A DNA stretch of 64,000 nt from Clusia tigrina (GCA_920105625.2 OV050030.1:107591216-107655215), one strand, 5' to 3'; shown: positions 1 through 11,453, counted from the first letter of the stretch. Notes: generated from the sequence alone by a model not told the origin. Made by a program: numbers and translations.

Positions 1-129
1 CCGTAATAACCCAAATAGTAATGTCCGATACACAGAAGCATCGGAAAACGCAGAGCACCCCCAACATTATTAAAGGTAAATCTCTCATTTAGTATTTTTG
101 TCACCGTCAACACATCACTAAATGATTAT

Positions 130-1518
130 AAGTCACCGTTTTTGCTAGACACAGGCTCAGAAAAAAGTATTTATAAAATAACTATAAACAAATTGTAACA
201 TTCCAATAAACAAAAATCACATTTACAATTTAAAAGGAATAGGAAATGGTACCATAAAAACATTAGGTCTTACTACAGCTATACTCTACTCTAAATTTAC
301 CACAATTTTCAGATAGTCGACGAAAATTTTCCAATTCCATGCAATGGCATTATAGGACTAGACTTCATAGAACAATTCAATTGTGTATTAGATTACCAGA
401 ATAATGGTCCAAGTTGGCTGATAATACGACCGCACTCTATAAAAAGCCAATTAGAACTAGAAATTTCAGATTATCCTACAAAAGAAGTACTTAGTTTACC
501 AGCAGAAGTAATCAGGAAAATCCATATAGCTAAACATGAGGAAGAAGATATACTAATCCCAAACCAAGAGTTAGAAAATGGTATTATAACAGCAAACACA
601 ATAGTTAATACGAAAAACCCATATGTCAGAATAATTGACACAACAGACAAAAACGTTTTTCTCAAACAAGATAACATTAAAACTGAAACACTAAATGATT
701 ACTATATGGTTAACATAAACAATATAGATAATACTGAAGGTCGAAAGAATACTATACCAGATAAATTAACCCAAAATTGTCGATTATATCACAGAGATAA
801 ATTAAGAAAACTATGTTCAAACTATACAGACATTTTTGCATTAGAGACTGATACTTGCACTTTTAACAATTTTTATAAACAAAAATTGCATTTAAAAGAT
901 GAAACACCAGTCTATATTAAAAACTACAGGTTAGCTCATAATCATAAACCTGAAATTAATAAACACATAGAAAAACTAATTAAAGATAACATAGTTGAAC
1001 CATCGGTATCAGAATACAATAGTCGAATCCTCCTGGTTCCAAAGAAATCCTTACCAAATTCTTCAGAAAAGAAATGGAGACTTGTGATAGATTATAGACA
1101 GGTTAACAAAAAACTTGCGTCAGACAAATACCCACTACCAAGAATCGATGACATTCTCGATCAACTGGGTCGCGCTAAATACTTTTCCTGTCTAGATTTA
1201 ATCTCGGGTTTTCACCAAATTGAACTTGAAGAAGAATCAAGAAATATAACATCATTCTCATCCGATCAAGGGTCATTTACATTCAAACGATTACCATTTG
1301 GATTAAAAATTACAACCAACTCATTCCAGCGAATGATGAATATTGCATTCTCTGGCCTCGGGCCAGGCAAAACATTCATTTATAAGGATGATATAATAGT
1401 AATAGGCTGTTCCGAAAATCACATGATCGAAAATCTGAAAACAGTTTTTGAAATCTGTAGGGAAACAAATCTCAAACTTCACTCAAGTAACATTTTTAGG
1501 TCACAATTGTACAGATAA
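130..1518 (+). pseudogene. 412-like protease and reverse transcriptase, broken
   Basis: A protease active-site LDTGS motif is encoded at about 143-157. Downstream comes a long linker, then the RT fingers and palm (about 880-1450) with conserved WRLVIDYRQVNKK, PLPRIDDILDQLG and SGFHQIEL motifs. The RT catalytic box reads YKDD instead of the usual Y-x-DD with a small hydrophobic x, at about 1381-1392; the lysine is unusual and probably harmful. The frame breaks near 1486, where a short deletion removes the codons that precede the QVTFLGH motif found in related copies. The protein would have been part of a Gag-Pol polyprotein that copies element RNA into DNA in the cytoplasm. Confidence 0.85.
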
Positions 1519-2060
1519 AGGCATCTTACCAGATGAATCAAAGTTTGAAAAAATTCTTTCATATCCAAAACCAACAAATGCTGACGAATGCAAAAGGTTC
1601 GTTAACTATTACAGACGATTCATACCAAATTTCGCTAATCATGCAACACACATTACTAAATTAACAAGAAAGAAATTCCCTCTCATTTGGACAACTGATT
1701 GTGAGAACTCATTTGCATATCTTAAAAATTCTTTACTAACACCCAAAATATTAAAATATCCAGATTTTGAAAAACCTGTCTGTATAACCCCTTGATGCAA
1801 AATTACAACGGTGCACAATTACCCTTTGCTTTTGCCTCGAATACATTTACAAAAGGGGAATCTTATAAGTCTGTCATAGAACAAGAGCTGACGGCAATTC
1901 ATTGGGCTATAATTTTTTTCAAACCATACATTTATTGTATCAAATTCCTCATAAAAAGCAATCATAAACCGCTAACATACCTGTTTGCAATGAAAAATTC
2001 TTCCTCTAAACTAACAAGAATGAGGCTTGATCTCGAAGAATTCGATTTTGAAATAGAATA
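1483..2060 (+). pseudogene. 412-like RT connection and RNase H, broken
   Basis: After the break the sequence carries QVTFLGHNCTDKG, then the YYRRFIPNFA motif and the RNase H region (GESYKSVIEQELTAIHWAI, HKPLTYLFAMKNSSSKLTR). Near 1790 a second deletion shifts frame and removes the codons that would hold the first catalytic aspartate of RNase H. The coding sequence stops at a TA dinucleotide (2059-2060), where the mariner inserted, and resumes with matching sense at 3362 (KGKDNCGADALSRI). This fixes the insertion point to the base. Confidence 0.85.
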
Positions 2061-3359
2061 CGAGGTTTGATCAAAAAATAACCGTTATTTTAAATTTTTC
2101 AAAAAGTATTTATTTATTCATCAATAACTATCTTTGAAGGAGACAAAGTAATTCCCCTCAGATATAATACACTTATGCCAGCGTTTTTTCCAATCCTCGA
2201 AACACTTCTGAAACACTTTTTTTGGTATCGCCAACAGCTCCTGTTTCGATTTTTCTTTTATCTCCTCAATCGTAGCAAACGCTTTCCTTTCATCGGTGTC
2301 TTCAGTTTTGGAAAGAGGAAAAAGTCAGCGGGGGCCAAGTCCGGTGAATACGGTGGTTGAGGCATGATAACGGTTTTGTTTTTGGCCAAAAAATTACGGA
2401 CAAGCATCGATGTGTTAGGTGGTGCGTTATCATGGTGCAAATCCATTATTGGTTTTTCCACAATTCTGGGCGTTTCTGACGAATTGCTTCTCGCAAACGG
2501 CGCATAACTTCAAGGTAGTATTCCTTGTTGACCGTACGACCTTGTGGCAAGAATTCATGATGCACCACGCCATTGCAATAAAAGAAAACTGTCAGCAAAA
2601 CCTTTACGTTCGACCGAACTTGACGTGCTTTTTTCGGTCTTGGCTCATCTGGACGTTTCCATTGGGATGATTGGGCTTTGGTTTCAATGTCATAGCCATA
2701 CACCCATGATTCGTCACCAGTTATGATCTTTTTGAAGAAATCTGGATCGTCGTTGACGATGTTCAACAGCTCCTGAGCGATGTCCATGCGACGTTGTTTT
2801 TGATCAAAATTTAGCAATTTTGGAACAATCTTCGCTGCCGCACGTTTCATGCCTAAAACATCCGTCAAAATTGCTTGTCATGAGCCGAACGATATGCCAA
2901 CATCATCAGCAACCTCTCTGATAGTGATTCGACGATTATCCAAAATCATTTTCTTCACTGCGTCAATGTTTTCATCGGTTGTTGACGTGCTCGGGACATC
3001 TTCTCGGCCTTCCTTAAACCGGTTATACCACAATTGAACTTGTGTTCTGCTCATAGTAGACTCACCAAAGGCCACAGTCAACATTTCAAATGTCCTTGCG
3101 CATTTAATATAATTTTTTACACAAAACTGAATACAGTTTCTTTGATCCATTTTTTCGAATAGTACAAAATCGAAGAGCACACCAAAACACGACTAATCTT
3201 TTTATCTGTCAAAAACAAACTGACAATCCAAAATGGTTGGTATTGCCAACATATATAACAGACATGTGTACCAACATAACAGAAAAAAATGCGAACATCG
3301 AACATACGTAACTCACGAAATTTGAAAATAACTAAAAATAATTTTTTGATCACACCTCG
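2061..3359 (-). mobile_element. mariner (DD34D) element, full length, dead
   Basis: A 1299-bp Tc1/mariner element with intact ends. Terminal inverted repeats of roughly 25-28 bp begin CGAGGTTTGATCAAAAAAT on the left; the right end, reverse-complemented, begins CGAGGTGTGATCAAAAAAT. Both ends are flanked by a TA duplication (2059-2060 and 3360-3361), and removing the element plus one TA restores the 412-like reading frame. The length is typical of mariner. It carries one transposase gene on the minus strand with a nonsense codon and two frameshifts, so it could only be moved in trans. Confidence 0.93.
2121..3150 (-). pseudogene. mariner transposase, broken
   Basis: Cut-and-paste transposase of the D,D34D type. 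From the start (ATG at 3148-3150, just upstream of an RNCIQFCVKNYIK stretch) there is an N-terminal helix-turn-helix DNA-binding region, then the catalytic core with ITGDESWVYGYD (first D), HHDNAP (second D) and SPDLAPADFFLFPKLK (third D, 34 residues on). Breaks: an in-frame TGA at 2878-2880, a frameshift near 2450-2460 and another near 2287-2290. The total span equals about 343 codons, the usual family length, so only small lesions have accumulated. Confidence 0.9.
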
Positions 3360-3361
3360 TA

Positions 3362-4815
3362 TATCAAAGGTAAAGATAATTGCGGCGCAGATGCATTATC
3401 TCGAATTGATTTCGGGCAAATCAAGCGACTTAAAGAAGAAAACTCTGCAATCATACAAATGATTACAAGGTCCAAGTCTAAAAACACACCGCCTAACACT
3501 AAAAACACACAAACTGAACAAGACGTAACACAACATGTGTATAACACAATTACTAGAAGTGAAAAAGTTAGCTCGCCTTATATTTGTAACAAAACGGTGC
3601 ACCATAAATAAAATATTAAAAGAAACCTCAAAATTATTATTATTCCATGGAAAGAAAAAAATATTTAAACTTGATACAAAAGATTTTATTGCTCATGAGA
3701 AAATTGCGCTAGATTAATTACTTCTCAAACTTGAAAAAGCAGATGGCAATAATAACTTTAAATGTATAAAGATCGCGATCATGACAATTTGTTTAAACAA
3801 AATTTAAAAAAAGGTAACAATTGATATAACACCACAGATAACCAAAATCACTTCACGAACACAAAAACTAGAACCTTCAAAAATATCATGACGAACCTAC
3901 ATTCGGAGGACACCCAGGTGTCACAAGATTGTTATCAAAAATTAGACCACAATACACATGGAAAAACATGGCTTCAGACGTGAAGTCTTACATTAAAAAT
4001 TGTGAAAATTGTAAGAAAAATTATTCTGGTAAAAATAGCAAAGTACCCTTAGTCATAACGGGTACACCAGCATCCGCTTTTGACGTTGTTCAAATCTATA
4101 CTATAGGCCCTCTTCCAAAATCGTTTAACGGGAATGAATACGCTCTCACAATAGTTTGTGATTTATCTAAATTTCTAATAACAGTAGCAATACCCAGCAA
4201 GGCAGCAACCATAGTAGCCAAAGCTTTAATAGAAAACTGCATCTTAGTTCACCGACCCATTCAACATATACTAACGGACATGGGTACCGAATATAAAAAC
4301 AAACTCTTTGAAGAAATATGTACATAAATTATTGAAAATAGAAAATAGAACATCCATCCCATATCACCACCAAACACTAGGTACGATAGAACGTTTACAC
4401 AGAACATTTAATGAATAATAAGAATAATAAGGTCATATATTTCAACAAATAAGCTAGACTAGGACCATACAACTCCTTCAACAACTCATGGCTACACACC
4501 TTTTGAGCTAGTTTTCGGTAAAACCCCTGTACCTTACGACTTCATATTAAATGGTAAAGTGGATCCAATTTATAATATAGATGACTATAAAGCAGAATTT
4601 ACATTCAAATTACAAACAGCTCAGAATTGAGCAGCAGAATTACTGGAAAAGGCAAAAGGAAAGACAAAAGAAATTTATGTTAAACGAGCCAAGCCACAGA
4701 GTACAGTATCTTTAAAGGTCCATATAAAGTCCTAGAAACAGATAATTTTGGAAATTGCTAAATCGATATAAACTCTAAATCAACAATTGTACATAAAAAT
4801 AGGCATAATAAATTT
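3362..4815 (+). pseudogene. 412-like integrase region, broken
   Basis: Continuation of pol 3' of the mariner. It shows the end of RNase H (ADALSRI), a decayed linker with several stops, then the integrase: a zinc-binding region with a CENCKK pair (about 4005-4022), and the catalytic core with DMGTEYKN (second D, about 4279-4302). The position of the first catalytic aspartate reads Y in VQIYTIGPLPKS (about 4090-4125), a one-base G-to-T change in codon terms. The C-terminal part (4330-4815) is full of stops and frameshifts. It is non-functional. Confidence 0.8.
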
Positions 4816-5059
4816 TTTTTTTAAAATATATTTGTCCTGCGCAGAAAAATAATATACATATTATAAGAACAATATTATAAGAACGATATTATAAAAGGAA
4901 TAATATACAAATATAAGAATTTACAAATATACAAATATACAAAAATACTACTTAATAAATCTACAATATGACCAATACATGAAAAAAATGTATCTAATGT
5001 ATATAAAAACTTACATTCACAAAAATGACGAATACCTACTTTATTGTAAAGCATGATCA
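4816..5059. other. AT-rich stretch, nothing recognised
   Basis: About 240 bp of A/T-rich sequence with short ATTATAAGAA-type iterations, between the end of the 412-like integrase remnant and the start of BEL/Pao homology. It may be untranslated 412-like or BEL sequence. No LTR, repeat end or gene could be supported. Confidence 0.4.
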
Positions 5060-6256
5060 TCCAAATCATTTCAATTTGCATGATCACGCTTATTTAGCAA
5101 AGCTGCGGCGCATAACTCGAGGCGAGGTAAAGATTGGGCCTTTATTGGAGCAACCTATGACTTGGCGATTAAGAGCGTTATTTTGTACGTGCCTGACACC
5201 CAAATGCTCTTTGAGAGGCATCAGCGAAACCATGGACTTCTCCTCGATTTTCTAAGGACGTAAACACATATCGAGTTACTTAAATTTTTTGAATGATTGG
5301 CAGATTCACCAACTATGACGTCCTCCCAACCACATTTTTCAACCCACGTTTCTTGTAGAAAAATCTTGCATCGATTTACAATGGGACTCAAAATTCCGAG
5401 TAAATCGTAGATTTTGGCAACAACAGACAAAATGGACCTCTTTGTTGGAACGGGGATTTTGGGCAACTCGAAGCGGATGCAAAATATATCTTCTTTTATA
5501 TAACTTCGGGTTCCGGGACATCCCCAAAGTTTTGGTGACGTCATTTCAGCCCATTTGATTATGGTTTCGTCGTCATGATTCGATGCAACTCTAGCACAGT
5601 TGATGGTCCATTTTACTAATTCAAGGCCATGAAATTTCCAAGTGTGAACTAGTTCATCTTTCTTCGTCAACAGTATATCGTCGTCATCAGCACCTGTCAA
5701 CACATCGTCCACATAAAGGTCTTCACGAACTAGCTGCGAGACGAGGGGAAACGAGGCACCAAATTTTTGTGCAATGAAAAACCAACTACGAATTGCTAAA
5801 AATGGAGTAGATGACAAACCATAAGTGACAGTATTCAGCTGGCTTCTCCATAATATGAGTTGGTATTTTCGATCTCTCTCATCGATTCGAAATTGGCGAT
5901 ATATTGTAGGGAAATCAGCAGTGAGAGCAAAATTATTTAACCGAAACGAAAATAGGGTAGTGATGAGGTCCTGCTGGATCGTCGGGCTTTCCATGAGTAT
6001 ATCATTTAATGAATGACTTCGATGCATCAAAAGCGACACGAATTTTTATTGTAGTAGTTTGTGGTCTGAGGACACAATTATGTGGTATAATTTAATTCGG
6101 ACCACTCAACGAACGATTAGAGGGTGACATGTGTTCTAATGAGAGATATTCCTCCATGAACTGGACATACATGGACTTCAGGGCTGGATCGCGCTCCAAC
6201 CGTCTTTCGAGCGACAAAAAACGTTTTCGAGCCACTTCAAAAGTGTCTCCTAAGTA
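5060..6256 (-). pseudogene. BEL/Pao reverse transcriptase and RNase H, broken
   Basis: The open frame 6039-5221 gives 272 residues with BEL/Pao hallmarks: an FRIDERDRKYQLILWR region, the catalytic box YVDDVLTGADDDD, then the thumb (KRSILSVVAKIYDLLGILSPI). Upstream, 6250-6040 still codes related sequence with stops (ARKRFLSLERRLERDPALK). Downstream, 5220-5060 holds an RNase H fragment readable as VAPIKAQSLPRLELCAALL in another frame. BEL/Pao RTs make cDNA inside virus-like particles. The catalytic aspartates survive, but the polyprotein is truncated and shifted. Confidence 0.85.
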
Positions 6257-6673
6257 GGGATGGCAATCAAATATTTTTAATCGATTAATCTATCAATTGA
6301 TTAATTGCAAACCAAAAAAATAATTTGCAATTAATTGCAAATTTTAAAAAATTAATCGATTAATCAAATAATATATATTTTTATTTGCAAAAAAAAAAAA
6401 AAACGCTTATTAATTAAAATATTGTCCGCAAAGAATTGTACACAAAAGATCATTGAAAAGAAAAAAATTGTAATTACTGTGTTTTGATTCTAATAAAGAC
6501 ATAAAGTTACCCAATCCGGCGGGCACTGCGACCAGCAGAGGTCTATTGTGCGAAATATTTGAATATATGTATATATGTAAATAAATTAGACTGTGCGAAT
6601 AGAAAAATGTAGCACTATTACGTTTTATTCACTAAAATGACGATAATTTATCGTCTAAACAAAACAACTAAAT

Positions 6674-8301
6674 TTTCATGATGAGTTTTGATAACCTTTT
6701 GGTGGTTAATCTGCTCCGCTTTTCAGTAGTTCTTGTACCAGCTTTCGAGAACAGTCGCTCTGCTGGCACGGTCGTACCAATTAAGTGGCAATATTTTTTG
6801 AAAGTATATAAAGTTTTGGATAGACTACCTTCATTTCATTCCAAGCATCAATAACGTTCCGCTTCAGCTCTAAGACTTGACAATTTAAATAAAAGCTCAT
6901 CTCGTCTTGTGGGTGTGCCAAATCATCATTTTTTCTCTTTTTTTTTTGCACTAAAGATTTATGAGCAGCCCAGAGGTCGAACTCATTATCTAACGATCCC
7001 CCAGACGTCTCACTCCCACTTTCAATACTATCGTCTGTTTCAGCCATTTCAGTTCGCAAAAATCTCATACTGAGTTTAAAGCTAAAGGATAGCTGAAATG
7101 AATTTTTTGAATCTCGGGTCACGACATCTTTTAATTTATTGGCTGCTGGCTGTGTAGCTTATTTTAATTATTTGTTCACGGCGACAATGAACCAGTGAAA
7201 TTACTTGGCTTAAAGATGCGTGTCGTTCGCCACTGATTTATACCGTCATAGGTTTCAAAGGCCTTAAAATGGTAAGTATTTCCAATATTCCATCTTTTTC
7301 TTTTGAAGTTATCATTGGCGGAGAGTCAGAAAAATCGAACAAAATTTGGCTGATATAGGAAATCATTTGAATGAACCGTTCGAGCATGTTATATGTTGAA
7401 ATCCATTTCGTTTTCACATCCAAAATAACTTTAAGCATTTTTCCTTCACTTACTGTGGTAACTTGCATCTTTCGTAGACCATCTACCGAACATATCATGC
7501 ACTGCTTTAACTATATTTGCGCCATTGTCTGTCACTTCCTTTTCATCAATCGAAAATCTTTCAAAGAAGCTTTGAAAACTTCCGAAATATGTGCTGCCGT
7601 ATGTGCTTCCGTTAATTTAAAAACAGCTATTGTTCCATTAAGTTGGGTGTTCTCATATAAACCATGAAAGGTTATACCAAGCATGCTATTCATTTCCGTG
7701 TCAGTCCATACATCCGTTGTTAAAGATAAGCACGAAACGCTTGAAAGAACGTTTTTGCATTTATCTTTTTCCGTTTCATATATTTGTTCTATGTGTGCTT
7801 TCATGGTATTGCTTGTTGGTACTTTATAAAGGGGAAAGTTTTTTTTCATGAAGTCCAAAAAGCCAGTGCCTTAAGGAAATAAAAAAACAAAATGACTTCA
7901 CAACCCAACAAATTTGTATTTGATTCTTTAAATATTTTGTTCCTTGTCTTGTCAAATGACATCACAATTGACAATAATAACAAAATACATTTGAAACTAA
8001 CAACCCCATTACCTTCAACAAAATCAAACTGCACAACTCCTTGTGTTAGCTTGTGATTTTTGGAGCCTCCAGAGGAAAAGACTTGGATGTTATGGAAAGC
8101 GTTTGTTATAAGTAGATGAGTCTGACTGAATGTGATTTCACTAGTAGTTTTGCTGCTGCTCGGTGTCTCAGTATTTCTGTCTTCACTGGTGTTCTTGCTG
8201 CTACTCGGTCGCTCCATTATTCTACTTTCGCTGTTGTCCATGCTTCCTCCACTACGACTTGTCGAGTTACCATCCACATCTTTGCACTGAGACGGCCGCA
8301 T
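6674..8301 (-). pseudogene. hAT transposase with an intron, broken
   Basis: Minus-strand transposase. The Ser-rich N-terminus (8301-8013) joins by a predicted 143-bp intron to a second coding part (7869-7532) with the LSLTTDVWTD motif, where hAT transposases carry their first catalytic aspartate. A frameshift near 7555 separates the DNGANIVKAV region. Later pieces are WISTYNMLERFIQMISYISQIL (7238-7498), SFYLNCQVLELKRNVIDAWNEM (about 6781-6910) and the C-terminal dimerisation segment VPAERLFSKAGT (about 6750-6775) in yet another frame. At least three frame breaks make it inactive. No BED zinc finger is visible at the N-terminus. Confidence 0.8.
7870..8012 (-). other. predicted spliceosomal intron in the hAT transposase
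   Basis: On the minus strand the segment starts GTAATGGGG and ends TTTATTTCCTTAAG, with a pyrimidine-rich 3' end. Removing it joins the phase-1 codon GAA-G to GC-ACT, keeps frame from 8301 to 7532, and gives VEGTGFLDFMKK at the junction. Unspliced, the frame reads through intron-like sequence (SFKCILLLLSIVMSF) and stops at 7846. This explains an otherwise puzzling non-homologous insert. Confidence 0.75.
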
Positions 8302-8340
8302 CTAAAAACACCAAAACTTGAAAAAAATCGCTGAAAATCG

Positions 8341-8575
8341 CGGTCGACTGCAGCGTACCGTACACTATCTAACCAAAAACTGTATTAGTGAGACGCGGCA
8401 TACTATCTCCAAATAAAATACGACCATCGAGCAACAGATCGAAAAATACTTCGGTACTAATGAGCAAGTCAATACACTGCGGCTGAGATGTTTGAATGTA
8501 TTCACCAGGTTGTAGGTTGGATATTGATTTGGTGACTGCGAAAGTCGAGGACCAGTGGACTATGGACGATGTTCC
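8341..8575 (-). pseudogene. BEL/Pao protease-region fragment
   Basis: The C-terminal part of the minus-strand frame 8731-8369 reads STEVFFDLLLDGRILFG then MPRLTNTVFG, a segment typical of the end of BEL/Pao aspartic protease domains, preceded by SISNLQPGE. The active-site D-S/T-G itself is not seen. It is truncated on the upstream side, where LINE-like sequence begins, and on the downstream side by the hAT. Confidence 0.65.
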
Positions 8576-8785
8576 GAAATATGGCAAGTGTGAATTCCTT
8601 GAATGCCAAGGATGTGTCAACTTGAGAAATACGAGAATGAAGTGCTGTTTCAACAGAGTGGCCTTTAGAGTAGGCGTTTTGAGATACAGAGAGAAAAGAA
8701 GGGTTGATCGATGTCCTGATATGTAGGTCAAGAGCTCTTTCTAGATCCTTAAGAATAAATGATGTTAGACTTATGGGCCTGTTAG
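8576..8785 (-). pseudogene. LINE reverse-transcriptase fragment
   Basis: Translated on the minus strand, 8780-8580 reads GPISLTSFILKDLERALDLHI then NAYSKGHSVETALH. This matches the RT block of non-LTR retrotransposons in which R-P-I-S-L-x-S-F-L-L-K-T-L-E-R precedes the YxxGxSxETAL segment. Only this block survives. Clade is not assigned. Confidence 0.6.
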
Positions 8786-8889
8786 GGTGGTCCGCAATTA
8801 TTTGTCTATACTATAAATAAACAAAATATAATTAATTTTGGCGATCTCATCCTACAATAGCTTCAATCTAAAGAGATTATTTGTGTCAC

Positions 8890-9126
8890 GTTATCGCTGG
8901 ATATATGGCAATGAGATAATAAGGAAGCAGCAGGAAACTTTTGCTTTATAAAGATGTAATAAAACCAACATGGACATATTGAATTCAATTGTTGGGTTCA
9001 CACAGAATGTAAATATTAATATTTTGGAAAGATTCCAAAAAGAAATTATTGCGGTCAACCCACCATGGTTTGTCAGCAACGAGTCGCTTCGAAACGATCT
9101 TAACATACAGTCTGTGAGGAAATAGA
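8890..9126 (+). pseudogene. Jockey-like LINE RT C-terminal fragment
   Basis: Plus-strand translation in two frames gives [12 protein letters not shown] and then [32 protein letters not shown]. This is the segment after the RT palm in Jockey-clade ORF2, closely similar in layout to APWFVRNENIHRDLNI in the LINE at 56825. It has an in-frame stop and a frameshift. It ends abruptly at the (TA)n tract that starts at 9127. Confidence 0.7.
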
Positions 9127-9621
<495 letters not shown>

Positions 9622-9695
9622 ACTATATGTTAGGTTTAGATAAAGATTTTTTTTCTTTTTTTTTGGTGCCGGTAGATGGCGCTAGAGGTTCATAT

Positions 9696-10472
9696 AAATT
9701 CAATATGTATTAATATTTGCCATTTCATTTTTAGTTATTAGATTATGCTCATAACAAACACATTTAACAACAGAAAATAATAAAATTCGATTGCTTTTCA
9801 AAGGTAAAAGAGAAAAAAGTTAGATTATATTACCCTACATCTCCACGGGCAATTTTTGATGGCATGCCATTGGCAATTTCAAGCAAATTGCCAATGGAGA
9901 CTCCAAATTGCTTCAAGTTGGCAATTTATGTTATGAAATATGTTATGCCATAAATTGCCAACGTGCTGTGTTGCAATCAGTTGTCATTTTGTTTGTTTGA
10001 CAGCCTTTTTTCATATTTTCGTGACGCTCACAGTGGAAGCATCGTCGGACATTTTCGTTTTTCCACATCTATTAAATTAATAAAAACGCTAAAATGAATA
10101 GAGACTGTGCATTTGCATTCTTTGTAATACAAGATTCACCCAGAATTTCGTTTTCCTTCTTTTTTCCTCTTCATCGTATAAATAAAAAAATTTTTAAGCG
10201 TGGGTACAGCGAACTAGATTGCTTGACGGCATTTTCAAAATGACAATGGCATAACATCGCAATGCCCACCATTAAAAAATTGCCAACCATTGCAATCAAA
10301 TTTGACAGATGTTATGCCATCAAAAATTGCCCGTGGAGACGTAGGGTTATGTATTTTTACATTTATATAGTGACTAATTCAAATATCAATATGTATTAAT
10401 ATTATACATTTTTAGTTATTAGATTTTGCGCATATAAAAAACACATTGAAGGCAAATTTAACAACAGGTAAA
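9696..10472 (+). repeat. imperfect direct repeat of about 90 bp flanking a TIR element
   Basis: About 9700-9790 and 10388-10472 share TCAATATGTATTAATATT, TTTTTAGTTATTAGATT and ATTTAACAACAG blocks in the same order and orientation. They lie either side of the 9833-10346 TIR element. They may be a tandem repeat in the Helitron 5' region or a duplicated segment. They are too long and diverged to be a target-site duplication. Confidence 0.6.
9833..10346. mobile_element. 514-bp TIR element (MITE-like)
   Basis: The ends are inverted repeats of about 33 bp with one mismatch, starting CCCTACATCTCCACGGGC on the left and, reverse-complemented, CCCTACGTCTCCACGGGC on the right. They are flanked by TTA on both sides, a 3-bp duplication of the kind made by PIF/Harbinger elements. 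The interior is non-coding and has further short inverted copies of TTGGCAATTT-type motifs. The Harbinger assignment is inferred from the TTA duplication only. Confidence 0.75.
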
Positions 10473-10604
10473 ATAAAAAAAGTGGGAATATATTATGTGT
10501 TTTTACAATAATATCATATTTATATTTTCAACAATATAAAATTGCAACACACGTAACTCAAAACCAAACTATTTCTCTCCACATCTAATTAGTGTAACAA
10601 TAAA

Positions 10605-10976
10605 ATGCCACGACGTCGTTCAAATCTTGGTCGCAGAACTTCGGCATCGGAGAGAAGAAATACGGATCGAGCTAATTTAAGCACGGAACAAAGATTACAA
10701 ATGAATGAAGCAATCAGATTAAGAGCATCGCGATTACGTTCAGCACAAACTACTGAACATCAGAATGAACGCCGGACATTAATGAGAGACACAATCAGAG
10801 ACAGACGCCAACATAGAGCAGATGCAAATCGCAATTTAGATCAACTCACAAACAGAGAACGTATGCCGACAGCCAGAGCATTTACATTGTACTCTTTTAA
10901 TCGTATCGCATTTGAATATGATCCAGAAATTGAATATTTTGTCTCACGTAAAAACTATGATTGGCAACGTGGATAA
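10605..10976 (+). pseudogene. Helitron protein N-terminal part
   Basis: A 123-residue open frame starting at ATG 10605 and very rich in Arg (RRRSNLGRRTSASERRNTDR), ending in an AFEYDPEIEYFVSRKNYDW segment. Helitron proteins of insects have such a basic N-terminus ahead of a Cys-rich motif. The Cys motif (CTYCHSPKFKNETGGMCC) is encoded at about 10981-11034 but in another frame, so a frameshift lies near 10965-10980. Confidence 0.7.
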
Positions 10977-11093
10977 AGAATGTACTTATTGTCACTCTCC
11001 AAAATTTAAAAATGAGACCGGTGGGATGTGTTGTGCTCTGGAAAATTTGTTTTACCAGTATTACATCCACCACCAGAGCCATTGAAATCATAA

Positions 11094-11453
11094 ATGTGGG
11101 GAGATAATGAAGATTCAAAATTATTTCTAAAAAACATCAGAAAATTTAATAGTTGCTTTCAAATGACATCTTTTGCTGCAAAAATAATTTCATCCGTCGA
11201 TGAACGAGGTCATAATTTCAATTCGACGTTTAAAATACAAGGCCAAGTGTATCATAATATTGGCTCCTTGCTTCCAATTCCAACTGAAACTCCCAAATTC
11301 TTGCAATTATATTTTGTAGGAGACGCAGAAGAACAAGTTAATGTTCGTTGTGATTATAATCGGATTCAGCAAACTAGCAATAGTATCAACATTACAAACT
11401 TTTTTGACAGAAAAAAATCAACTGATTCAATTGTTCCATCAATTGCGGGATAA
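11094..11453 (+). pseudogene. Helitron pre-Rep region
   Basis: The translation holds NIRKFNSCFQMTSFAAKI, FKIQGQVYHNIGSLLP and KFLQLYFVGD. This is the conserved block that precedes the Rep domain in Helitron proteins. It is broken at its upstream side (stops near 10976 and 11090) and leaves frame near 11400, where the 11341-11904 frame takes over. No HUH Rep motif is present. Confidence 0.75.

Larger units (their letters stand above)
1..4815 (+). mobile_element. 412/mdg1-like Ty3/gypsy retrotransposon, copy 1, decayed
   Basis: Remains of the pol region of a 412/mdg1-type LTR retrotransposon, in the order protease, reverse transcriptase, RNase H, integrase. The window edge cuts its 5' part. 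No LTR is visible at either end; homology fades near 4815, where the integrase tail ends. A mariner (2061-3359) interrupts the RNase H coding sequence. The protein is clearly related to the 412-like copies at 21360 and 54532 but much more diverged, so this is an older insertion. Frameshifts, small deletions and lost catalytic residues show that it is dead. Confidence 0.85.
6257..8340 (-). mobile_element. hAT-superfamily DNA transposon, one end missing
   Basis: Inserted in the BEL/Pao remnant. The left end begins TAGGGATGGCAATCAAA, a hAT-type terminal sequence. It is followed by AT-rich subterminal sequence with repeated ATTAATCGATTAAT motifs and then the 3' part of a minus-strand transposase gene. 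I could not find the matching inverted end near 8340, so the right end is truncated or diverged and no 8-bp target duplication can be called. Confidence 0.75.
5060..8575 (-). mobile_element. BEL/Pao LTR retrotransposon remnant, split by a hAT
   Basis: Minus-strand fragments of one BEL/Pao pol gene flank a hAT element: a protease-like piece at 8341-8575 and the RT to RNase H part at 5060-6256. The order on the minus strand is correct for one original element. No LTRs are visible, and gag, integrase and the ends are gone. It looks older than the palindromic elements further right. Confidence 0.75.

Noticed and set aside
4875..5087. Minus-strand 70-codon hydrophobic frame
   Set aside because: It lies in AT-rich low-complexity DNA where Ile/Leu/Tyr-rich frames arise by chance.
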